Origin: Tetramitus jugosus
Taxonomy: Eukaryota > Heterolobosea > Eutetramitea > Acrasida > Vahlkampfiidae
DNA: 64,000 bases
Direction of reading: 5' to 3'
Assembly (NCBI GenBank): GCA_937625935.1
Contig: OW569350.1
Location: 248,001 to 312,000 of the forward strand
Made by a program: the position numbers and the translations under genes. Position 1 is the stretch's first letter, and each line of letters begins with the position of its first letter. Below are positions 21,673 through 29,409 of this stretch, piece after piece. The notes beneath the pieces were generated by a model. The model did not search any database and was not told the DNA's origin. It saw nothing but the letters and a program-made list of their open reading frames with translations.

Positions 21673-22749
21673 ATGACGAACGAGAAAGGTTTGTTTGGCT
21701 GGAAACAAAGGTGGTGCAGTTCCAACATTGCACTAACCACCAAAAAGATGATCACAGCCCTCAGCCGGGATGAACTCTTCCAGGTTCTGCTTTTTCTTCC
21801 AGTGTCTGATGTGATTCACCATTCACAGACCAATTCCTTGACCTATGACAGCATCACATCCAATCGGCACTTGTGGGCAGTTTTACTTGAGAGAGACTTT
21901 GCTCATGTTACAAAGTACTTTCCAAGACAAAAATTGAATTCATGGTTGCAGAGCACCAACCCCAAAGTTTCAGGTCAAAATTGTTGTGACACCATGGAGG
22001 ATTACGCGCGTTACTTTCAATTTTATCAATTTCCATCCAATCGAGTGAGAGATGACCATGGAGCCAGTCAAATACGGTCAAATATCTTGTTCGTGCCCAG
22101 TAGCTTGCTGAATCAAGCGGTGATGGCTGCGTTGAAGAACAACAGCCAACTCGTGATACCACAGGATGGAGCATCGGACCAACAGATGGGTATGGATTTC
22201 ACCCTTTTGACTATGACCTCGAGACAGCCAAAGGTCACTTCGAACTGGACAATTCAACTCTGGACAATCGGTCAAGCACCGGCGCTATTTAGAGCCGTTT
22301 CAAATGCTTGCTACCATCATTCTCAATGCTTGGTGATCACAGTTGACCCGAGGCATGCATGGAACGATGATGACACTTATTCTACTGCCTATTCATGTAG
22401 TAGCTATGGTTCGAATTCTTTGTCGAGAGCTTTGGAGACACTAGAGGAGAGTAAACCATTGTTAAAACTTGATCCACCAAAGGCATGCAAGGGTGTATTG
22501 ATTGTTGGTGTAGGTGTTTGGTCAGAAGATGCACCTATTTCTAAACAGAGGTTCCTCAAGGATTGTGCTCTAGTGTTTGACCTTGTACCTTTGGAATATT
22601 TTGAGCTGACTTGTGATAATGTGCATGTAATGTCTGATGTTTTATTGAGGCGCTTTTACACATTTCATCAACAGGCTGTTGCTGAAGCTCTTCAATCGGG
22701 ATTTCTTTCTAGTCAAGTGACTTCAAAATCAAGATGTGTCTTGAGTTAA
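21673..22749 (+). CDS. F-box protein with possible small-GTPase-like region
   Basis: 358 residues from the ATG at 21673; a second in-frame ATG (MITALSRDELF) lies just before the F-box. Residues about 28-75 form an F-box-like helix bundle (LSRDELFQVLLFLPVSDVIH to NRHLWAVLLERDF), which would bind Skp1 in an SCF ubiquitin ligase. The middle region, NWTIQLWTIGQAPALFRAVS followed by CLVITVDP, has the rhythm of the Rab/Ras switch II block (LQIWDTAGQERF...). The expected P-loop lysine motif upstream is not present in canonical form. If the resemblance is real it is a pseudo-GTPase used as a substrate or scaffold module. The F-box is fairly secure; the GTPase-like part is inference. Confidence 0.65.
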   Translation: MTNEKGLFGWKQRWCSSNIALTTKKMITALSRDELFQVLLFLPVSDVIHHSQTNSLTYDSITSNRHLWAVLLERDFAHVTKYFPRQKLNSWLQSTNPKVSGQNCCDTMEDYARYFQFYQFPSNRVRDDHGASQIRSNILFVPSSLLNQAVMAALKNNSQLVIPQDGASDQQMGMDFTLLTMTSRQPKVTSNWTIQLWTIGQAPALFRAVSNACYHHSQCLVITVDPRHAWNDDDTYSTAYSCSSYGSNSLSRALETLEESKPLLKLDPPKACKGVLIVGVGVWSEDAPISKQRFLKDCALVFDLVPLEYFELTCDNVHVMSDVLLRRFYTFHQQAVAEALQSGFLSSQVTSKSRCVLS

Positions 22750-23280
22750 TCTCGACAGTCAATAAATGTTATCGATTCGCTGTAAGAACAAACTATTCAA
22801 CCAGATATGGAGTAGGTGAATCCTTTAGCCCTGCAAAACACCAATGTTGTAAACGTGTGGCGACCAGAGAGAATAAAAACTTTTCGATCAACGTAATTAT
22901 TCTTTTACTTGCACTTTACTCAAAACACCTCTAACTTACAAGAATGATTTATTGCATGTGACATACGCGAGTGTTGGAGCAGTGTGCGCAAACTAAGCCA
23001 ACAATTCACATACTGACGGATCCAAACAATATAGAGCGGTGAAGTGGACTGAAAAACTGTTGTGCATTGTTCAATCAACAGAAGTAGCATCCGGATGCCT
23101 GTCGCTATTTCTCCTACAGTAGCTCTCCCACAATCAACAACTCTGGCATTCAAAGAATTCCAATAGGATTTGTGACTTAACGACACATCCAGTCCCTGAG
23201 AGAATTTCCACGCACTCTATCTGGATAGTAGAGATTGTAAAACAGTGATGGTCAACTAGTCCTCAAGAACGAGCCATTGT
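22750..23280. other. Intergenic region, no gene recognised
   Basis: A minus-strand open frame at 22920-23186 (88 codons) has no recognisable motif and no neighbour supporting it. The region lies between the F-box gene and a retroelement remnant and may hold further decayed element sequence. Confidence 0.4.
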
Positions 23281-23428
23281 ATACAAAGATGACTGAGAGA
23301 CACCATTACCGTTGCCAGTAATGACGACCTCTCTGTCACTTGGCGCAGAACCTTTCCGTTCACTGAGGTCCACACTGTTTAACGGCTGATGCTGTATTCC
23401 TTCACCAATTTTGGTGAATCACCAGGAG
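23281..23428 (-). pseudogene. 5' remnant of a retroelement ORF1
   Basis: This stretch closely matches 51166-51305, the beginning of the ORF1 gene of the intact element at 50019-51331, in the same orientation. Shared blocks include GATGACTGAGAGACACCATT, TACCGTTGCCAGTAATGA and CACCTCTCTGTCACTTGG with small changes. On the minus strand the frame SDREVVITGNGNGVSQSS is preserved. The first 20 codons carry stops and a shift, and the start codon is lost. Similarity ends abruptly at 23281 with no poly(A) tail, so the 3' part was deleted. It lies about 45 bp upstream of a partial tRNA-Lys sequence, the same relation the intact element has to tRNA-Thr. Confidence 0.75.
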
Positions 23429-23472
23429 TGTGTTTTCGCACGATGAAGTAGTAAAGTTTAGACAGAGAATGT

Positions 23473-23490
23473 AGCCTTCCTAGCTCAGTC
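23473..23490 (+). repeat. Left target-site duplication: 5' end of tRNA-Lys
   Basis: AGCCTTCCTAGCTCAGTC here repeats the first 17 bases of the downstream tRNA-Lys gene plus one flanking A (23830-23847), with a single T/C difference. It is followed directly by a T-rich tract, the reverse complement of a poly(A) tail. This is what target-primed insertion into the D-arm of the tRNA gene would leave. Confidence 0.8.
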
Positions 23491-23555
23491 TTTTTGCTTT
23501 TTTTTTTAATACAACCATTGCGGTTGCTCACTTTATTATCAATACATTTTCATCA

Positions 23556-23578
23556 GCCATCGCTCATTGAGCGATGGC
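23556..23578 (-). repeat. Hairpin 1 in the retroelement 3' tail
   Basis: GCCATCGCT pairs perfectly with AGCGATGGC around the 5-nt loop CATTG. The equivalent place in the element at 49400 (about 49453-49475) has a weaker version of the same stem. Confidence 0.7.
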
Positions 23579-23600
23579 TCTTGGTCTTCTGATTAATTCC

Positions 23601-23625
23601 CAATGACGCTCGCAGAGCGTCATTG
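23601..23625 (-). repeat. Hairpin 2 in the retroelement 3' tail
   Basis: CAATGACGCTC pairs with GAGCGTCATTG over 11 bp with a 3-nt loop (GCA). On the minus strand the TGA stop of the element's reading frame lies in the first arm. The same stem with loop GGA occurs at 49499-49523, and a related stem with a TGACG/CGTCA core occurs at 50096-50125. Confidence 0.8.
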
Positions 23626-23829
23626 CTGTTGTTGCGCTTTTGTTGCTGTGAAGAGGTGAAGGAGAGTCGTGAGAAACAAATGCCATCGATGATGTCACCA
23701 ACGGACTGGTAGCGATTGTGATCAAAACAGCAGAAGCCGGTAAGAAAGCGAAAACCTATGTGAATGGGGTGAGCAAAACGGTCTTTTTGGGGAAATCCTC
23801 CATAGACCCGTAAAATATAATAAACAACA

Positions 23830-23847
23830 AGCCTCCCTAGCTCAGTC
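23830..23847 (+). repeat. Right target-site duplication (start of intact tRNA-Lys)
   Basis: AGCCTCCCTAGCTCAGTC matches the left copy at 23473-23490 with one change. It includes the acceptor 5' strand and most of the A box, so duplication during insertion restored the tRNA gene. Confidence 0.8.
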
Positions 23848-23903
23848 GGTAGAGCGTTGGGCTTTTAACCCAACGGTCGGGGGTTCGAGCCCCCCGGAAG
23901 GCG
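23831..23903 (+). tRNA. tRNA-Lys (anticodon TTT)
   Basis: A full cloverleaf can be drawn: acceptor GCCTCCC/GGAAGGC, D-arm GCTC/GAGC, anticodon stem TTGGG/CCCAA around loop CTTTTAA (anticodon TTT), variable CGGTC, and T-arm GGGGG/CCCCC around TTCGAGC. The discriminator is G. No CCA is encoded and there is no intron. A TTTT terminator follows at about 23910. One acceptor pair is mismatched (C5 against A68). The duplicated fragment upstream carries T at that position, which would pair, so this copy may have acquired a mutation. Confidence 0.96.
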
Positions 23904-24086
23904 AACTCCTTTTGCTGTAGGCTGAGCCAATATGACGGATTTTTTGTTTACAACGAGTTTTACAATGTATTTACAATAAACACACTGAAAAATACAATCA
24001 AAAATCAAAAGAAAGAGAACATCGTGCCACCATATTGCTGAGCATTGCTCGAGCGACATGGTCGAGGACAATTCTGTTAGTCTCGC

Positions 24087-24480
24087 TCATTCATCAGAGC
24101 AACCAACTTCAAATGCACCTTCTCATCCTCCTTTAGAGCCCTGCACCAGTTATACTTACCAATGGACCTTTGCCAGGCCTTCAAGTCAACATCAGTTTGA
24201 TCATCAAGCCACATAGGAGTATCTTTCTACCAATGACACTATATCTTTGCGTGTTGGTATTTTGCAATCTGCCTCTAGAATGTACTTGTTGAGGTCAGTG
24301 AAATCCAAGATTTCTCTGGGTCGAGAAGGATCAGACTCTCTGGGTATGATTCTCATTGGAGCAATGAAAAACGCCCCCTCTTTTGGTATCTCTATCAACC
24401 CCCGCTACACACTCGTTAACTCGAGAATCCATCACTTGGCACATTTCTCCTTGATGAACATCATTCGAGACAATTTCTTA
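24087..24480 (-). pseudogene. Reverse-transcriptase relic of a retroelement
   Basis: On the minus strand, GLIEIPKEGAFFIAPMRIIP then RPREILDFTDLNKYI and DCKIPTRKDIVSLVER resemble the start of an RT domain: palm entry, then the R-x-x-x-D-F/Y-x-x-LN motif used by Ty3/gypsy, DIRS and retrovirus-like RTs. A stop follows at 24204. Downstream, LKAWQRSIGKYNWCRAL resembles the connection after the RT thumb, so the catalytic core is deleted. Upstream stops interrupt the frame. The superfamily cannot be fixed. Confidence 0.5.
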
Positions 24481-24581
24481 CGGACAACAGATTCAGGCTA
24501 GGCCTAATCTAACGATTGGATTATACATAAACAAGGAATTGTAGAATGATTTTTGTTGATTAGCTTTAGCAAAACGACAAG

Positions 24582-25842
24582 TTGATAAATGTTCAGAATT
24601 ATCAAAGCCAGTCAGTCATCCAGTCATTGCCATTTCCTTTGTTTTTCAACTCTTTGTGTATGGACGATTTGTTCTCACTATTTTCTCAACAAGACTCTGG
24701 TGTACCTAAAGATGGTATGACAAGAATATCTTCATTCAAGAAATGGTTTGTAGAGCAAAAGAATGAAGATTTTAGCAATGTTAACGGTGCTATTACCGTT
24801 AATTATTTGAAGAAGTACTGTTCAGTGAGTGTGGTAATGGGATTGAATAGGATTAGTAATTTTAGAGACCACTGGAAATGGGACTCCGCCTCTGCAAGTA
24901 TGTTTGGCAACAGAGTTATTGGCCGTAGATGAAACTAGGATTGCGTGGAAAGGTAGAGTGAAGTTCAAGCAGTACCTACCAGCAAAACCTTGCAAATATG
25001 GATTGAAGAAGTTTGTACTTTGTGATGAGACAGGGTATGTCTATTGTTCCTGGCTGTAGAAGGGTAAAGATTCCAGAAGAAACTCAGATGCTAAATCTGT
25101 TGTTCTCGATTTTGCAGATGATATCCCAAAACACAATGATCAAGAATATGTCTTGTACTTTGACAACTACTATGCATCACTTGATCTATCATTGACATTG
25201 CAGGAGCAGAATATGTATCGTGTTTGTACAGTAAGAGGTAATCGATCGACTTGGTTGTTCTCGAGAGGGATGCAGAACACATCCAGTGACACAGCTGATA
25301 ATAGAGAGTAGACATACAGAGTTTCTCCAGATGGTAATGTTGTAGCGTACTCTTACAGTGATAGAAAGGGTTGCTACTTTTTATCCAATTATTGTGGTAC
25401 GGATGTCCATGTTGGTCCTCACAACAGCAAATCAGAAGTAGCTCAAGTCTACAATAAATATATGGGCGCTATTGATAAATCTGATGCTATGATTCATCAG
25501 TGTTTGCCTTTCCCTCGCAGGAAAAACAAATGGACATGTGTGTTCATGTTCCATTCGTTCAAGACAACATTTGTCAATTCCTGGATTCTGTACAAACATA
25601 TGAAAACAACCCAATGTACTAACAGTGATGTAAACCAGCTGTACAAGATACAGAAGAAGTGGCTGAGTATGACACAGAATGAATTTTTAGAACAGTATGT
25701 TGTTTCCCAGAATCTGTTCCTAGATAGGGTGAATTATCAGAGTAGCCATTGTCACTACCAAGAGAATTTAACAAGAAGGTCGTGTACTATTTGGGATTTC
25801 CTTATATATTACCCTGTCCATATTTACTTTCGATCACGGTAA
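24582..25842 (+). pseudogene. Decayed piggyBac-type transposase
   Basis: About 420 codons match the piggyBac (DDE_Tnp_1_7) layout. LLAVDETRIAWKGRVKFKQY followed by LPAKPCKYGLKKFVLCDETG holds the first catalytic Asp and the KGR/KYG block. VLYFDNYYASLDL holds the second Asp. NKYMGAIDKSDAMI and RRKNKWTCVFMF mark the third. The C-terminal Cys-rich zinc-binding end is not seen. The frame shifts once near 24903 and is broken by TAG stops near 25059 and 25309, so it is inactive. I could not identify terminal inverted repeats or TTAA flanks by eye. Confidence 0.85.
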
Positions 25843-26113
25843 CAAAGTCATGAGTTTTTAAACTTCTTCCAAAATTCAACATAAACTGCTTTGACAAACT
25901 TGTTCCCATGATATATGAGTATATCAAGCTACAAAGAGTTAATGCAATGTCTACAATTTACAATTTTGGTTAATTATCTGCATTCAATAAGGTTTGATAG
26001 TGGAAGCTCCCTCATTTATCATCTTGTCGAAAATCCAAAAGCTCTGGGTATGAATTAAACTTCATCACCTTTTCAAAGAAGCAAAGAATTGTTTGTGGTG
26101 CTGCAAGGTCTGT

Positions 26114-28447
26114 TTATTCTGTCGATAATGAAATTAACGTTCGCAGCTGAGTCATCCAATCCTCACATATAATTTTTGATTCCGCAGCCAGGAATGTAAC
26201 CTTTCCAGTATTGGCTGTCAACTGAATACAATTGTCGCGCCTGTTAGAACGAGATATCGCTGTGATCGAACTCTTTGTTATTATCCCTATTGGGCTTTGT
26301 GACTGTGGAGAATCAAAATAGGATATATCATGGTCGAACACACACCATCGCTTCTTCCACTTTAAACTAGAAGGAGATCGCTTGTACATATAATTACTCA
26401 AGCGAATAGTGTTCACAGGATTATTCGTATTTGATGTTTGAACCACTCCACCTCCTATTACATTGTTCTGTTGGTTAGCAGGTGATATCGTGCTCGGTGT
26501 TGAAGAACTTGGTTTGATTGGGTTAATAATTCTAGCACCACCTCTCTTACGGCGCACGATTGGTACATCTTCATTGAACTGACTAACATTAGATATCACC
26601 TTTTCATCTTGCGTCTCACCAACTAGACTCAGAGCAACATCATCAACAGTCGCGTCATTATTGTCAATGGTCGTCTGAGATAAACTTGATTGTTCAACAC
26701 CATTGATAATATCAATTACGTTGCTAACAAGAGTAGCGTCAGTCATCTCACTTGTAGTATCGTTGGAATTGCTTATTGGTATTGAGTTACATTTGGTTGA
26801 GTGATGCTCTATCTTTGCCTCATTTTCGTCAGCCTCTAAAAGACTGTCTGTAGACACGCTATCACCGTGTACTACGCGTATCCGACCACCTTCTTCAACA
26901 GAAATATCGTATACGGATTGCATTCCTTCAGGATGAAAATTAATGACAGAAGTAGCCAGAGGCTCTTGATCAACAATCCAAGAAGTAAAATTACACGCGG
27001 CTTCATGCTTGGCAGGCTCATTTGTATACAGATCCTCTTGAAACAAATTCAAATTCCTTCGAGGAACGATAAAGGATAGAGCATCAACACTGGAGTCCAT
27101 TAATCGAATAAACTTGGCAACTTCACACCGTCTCACATCCAAACTCTTTCTTGGCATTAGTCTAATACCTTGCTGAGACTTGTTTGCAACATACTCACCA
27201 GAATAGATACTATTAGTTGTAATCCGATGTGTTGATGATGAATTGCAGATGCTATCCAAATCAAAATATCTGATACTTCGATCTCCTTTACCATGTAGCA
27301 TCACCAAGTTATTGGATTGAAGATAGAATGGTTGTAATTGTGCTGGAGAAGAATCAATCTCATAACTCAATAAGAATGAATCACGAACGACATCAGACCC
27401 TATATTCATCATATCATCACGAATCATCTTTCTTGTATCATATATTCGAAACTCTCTCTTTGCACTCTTACCGAATCCACAGTTTAATATATAGGGAGAA
27501 TTGCCAAGCCATACGCCATTCAGTCCTCGCATCTGCGTATTGACACTCCAAATATCTTGAGTACTCACTCTGGGATCAAAGAACCGCATATAGCGATCTC
27601 TAGAGGCAGTAACCATCAAAGATCCATCATAACTGAACATGACACCATCGACACAATCTGAATGACTCATGGAACTCCACACTGGCTCCGAATCATTACC
27701 ACATAGATCCCATATATTGAAATGTCTGTTCTGATGACTCGTTATCAACATGCCAGAGACCATGCTGTGAAAATAAAGGCGTAGTGCAGCAGATGAGCAC
27801 TGAATGACATGCTGTGTATCAGCATCTCCAACAACAGTCCTGTTTGAATCACTGCTACCATGGTAGAACAATGACTGAGGCAAACTCCAAAATTTAATCT
27901 TATTGTCCATTCCGGACGATACGATCCGTTGACAATTGTCTTCATCGCCACGTGTCTCTGTCGACACAAATGGATCATACTCATAATCGAGCACCGATAC
28001 TGAGTGTGCATTGATCATTACTTCATGATTGTCATGCTTGTTTTTTTTATGATCGTTATTATGGATATGATTGTTTGAGTGATGCATTTTTACATGAAGA
28101 GAACCAATGGTCCTCACAGGAACACAGTACGAATGCTCATTGCACTTGATTGCTGAAGAACATCGAGAAGATGATGCTGGGTGAATATTCGTGTCAATAA
28201 CACGATTCCCATTGGTAGCAAGAAGACTTCGATACACTGAACTCAATGTTTTCAGTGAACCAACACTGCTATTACTATTACTGTTGTTATTGTCATTATG
28301 ATTGTTGTTGGGACTATGATTTTTGTTGCTCTTGATGTGAATATTCTTTTTGCGTGTTGTCGTCGTCGAAGAACTTGATGATGACAATACTACTTGATGT
28401 GATGATGATGATTGTGACTGTGGTGGGTGTTGTTGAGAGACGGTCAT
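26114..28447 (-). CDS. Coronin-like WD40 protein with C-terminal PH domain
   Basis: 777 residues from the ATG at 28447. The first 120 residues are Ser/Asn/His-rich and disordered. The propeller has coronin-specific features: VTASRDRYMRFFDPR, then GVWLGNSPYILNCGFGKSAK with REFRIYD, then LHGKGDRSIRYFDLD, and after the blades the coronin extension GIRLMPRKSLDVRRCEVAKF with FIVPRRNLNLFQEDLY. A linker of about 180 residues leads to a pleckstrin-homology domain from about residue 675 (MYKRSPSSLKWKKRWCVFDH, then a final helix with EDWMTQLRTLI). Coronins bind F-actin and regulate Arp2/3 and cofilin. In place of the usual coiled coil, the PH domain would direct it to phosphoinositides or membranes. 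Some villidin-like proteins also combine these domains. Confidence 0.88.
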   Translation of the reverse strand: MTVSQQHPPQSQSSSSHQVVLSSSSSSTTTTRKKNIHIKSNKNHSPNNNHNDNNNSNSNSSVGSLKTLSSVYRSLLATNGNRVIDTNIHPASSSRCSSAIKCNEHSYCVPVRTIGSLHVKMHHSNNHIHNNDHKKNKHDNHEVMINAHSVSVLDYEYDPFVSTETRGDEDNCQRIVSSGMDNKIKFWSLPQSLFYHGSSDSNRTVVGDADTQHVIQCSSAALRLYFHSMVSGMLITSHQNRHFNIWDLCGNDSEPVWSSMSHSDCVDGVMFSYDGSLMVTASRDRYMRFFDPRVSTQDIWSVNTQMRGLNGVWLGNSPYILNCGFGKSAKREFRIYDTRKMIRDDMMNIGSDVVRDSFLLSYEIDSSPAQLQPFYLQSNNLVMLHGKGDRSIRYFDLDSICNSSSTHRITTNSIYSGEYVANKSQQGIRLMPRKSLDVRRCEVAKFIRLMDSSVDALSFIVPRRNLNLFQEDLYTNEPAKHEAACNFTSWIVDQEPLATSVINFHPEGMQSVYDISVEEGGRIRVVHGDSVSTDSLLEADENEAKIEHHSTKCNSIPISNSNDTTSEMTDATLVSNVIDIINGVEQSSLSQTTIDNNDATVDDVALSLVGETQDEKVISNVSQFNEDVPIVRRKRGGARIINPIKPSSSTPSTISPANQQNNVIGGGVVQTSNTNNPVNTIRLSNYMYKRSPSSLKWKKRWCVFDHDISYFDSPQSQSPIGIITKSSITAISRSNRRDNCIQLTANTGKVTFLAAESKIICEDWMTQLRTLISLSTE

Positions 28448-28738
28448 TTGGACGACTCACAGAGATTATGGTAATAAATAAAAAATGTGGATATGAAGAA
28501 TGGGAACTTCAACGATGATGAAATCAACTGGTTGGTGTGTGGATGTTTTCGTTCGGATTGTCTTTTTGGTTTTGGAGGTTCGGTTTCACGAGTTTTTGGC
28601 CAAAAGATTTTTTTTCTACGGTATAATACCATTCTCCGCGCGAGAAACGACACTTGACGTCGAATCATGCACGCACCAACTTTTCATTGACAAACAAAAG
28701 AACGAAAAACAAACAAGTTGAACAAGTCAGAATAATTA

Positions 28739-29281
28739 ATGAGTACTAAAATCACATTCTTTGTGACCAACATTGAAGCATCCCCTAGTAAGCCATTTGA
28801 GCTCTTTCTCAATGGTGAGCTCTTTTACCAATCGTCCCAGACCATATCGGATGGTCAGTGGATGAATCTGACTGCTGATTTCGAAGGAGTAGATCTACAA
28901 GAAGAAGAGCTTGTTGTTCAATTGAAGATCAACATACCAGCTCGCAACATTGTAGATAGAGAACAAGAGTTGAACATTGGTGTTGGAGGTCCATTTGTGA
29001 TGATACGAACAGTGCCATCCGGTGATGATGAATGTCGATTGTCTGTGCGACAATCTCAAAAGGAATTTCCGTTGACTCCAACTGCGCTGCCCGATCAACA
29101 AAGCAAGTCGACGAGTGCTAGCACAACAAGACCAAGCAACAATGCTCCACAAGCTGCTACCACTACGTCTCAAACAAAGGACTACATTCAAGAGCTAGAA
29201 ATGCTCGCAAACTTGAGAGACTCTGGCATCCTAAGCGCAGCGGAATTTGAGGCAAAGAAGAAGAAACTTCTCGGATTGTAA
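28739..29281 (+). CDS. Small protein with C-terminal SHOCT domain
   Basis: 180 residues from a true ATG. The C-terminal 30 residues, IQELEMLANLRDSGILSAAE followed by FEAKKKKLLGL, are a clear SHOCT motif, a short helical oligomerisation module best known in bacteria. The first 115 residues form a predicted beta-rich domain (FELFLNGELFYQSSQ, LNIGVGGPFVMIRTV) that I do not recognise. A Ser/Thr/Gln-rich linker joins them. There is no signal peptide or membrane segment. It lies between the divergent coronin-PH gene and a coiled-coil gene. A role as a small oligomeric adaptor is inference. Confidence 0.75.
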   Translation: MSTKITFFVTNIEASPSKPFELFLNGELFYQSSQTISDGQWMNLTADFEGVDLQEEELVVQLKINIPARNIVDREQELNIGVGGPFVMIRTVPSGDDECRLSVRQSQKEFPLTPTALPDQQSKSTSASTTRPSNNAPQAATTTSQTKDYIQELEMLANLRDSGILSAAEFEAKKKKLLGL

Positions 29282-29409
29282 ACGACAAAACCCGCCAATA
29301 ACACCATTCTTTTTGGCGCGAAACTTTTGGCGCCCTTTTCCGTTTGTCATCCAACACAAAATACACACAAAACGCCCCAAACAAAACAAACGGACAGACC
29401 AGAGAGACA

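Larger units (their letters stand above)
23491..23829 (-). mobile_element. Short poly(A)-tailed retroelement inserted in tRNA-Lys
   Basis: The element is bounded by an 18-bp duplication of the tRNA 5' end. Read on the minus strand, it ends with coding sequence LTTLLHLFTATKAQQQQ-stop (about 23624-23672), a perfect hairpin, an AATAAAGTGAGC signal, ATGGTTGTAT and an A-rich tail (T-rich 23491-23507 on the plus strand). The 5' 150 bases read open on the plus strand instead (VIKTAEAGKKAKTYVNGV and onward to TAA at 23817). They resemble, at 15 of 28 residues, the coding part of the element at 49400. This suggests a 5' inversion. The element is 339 bp with no enzyme gene, so it depends on factors supplied in trans. 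Its 5' end faces the regenerated tRNA. Confidence 0.75.

Noticed and set aside
23556-23625. Hairpins as a bacterial-type terminator or CRISPR repeat
   Set aside because: This is a eukaryotic nuclear sequence. The hairpins sit in retroelement 3' ends, with no regular spacer-repeat array anywhere in the window.
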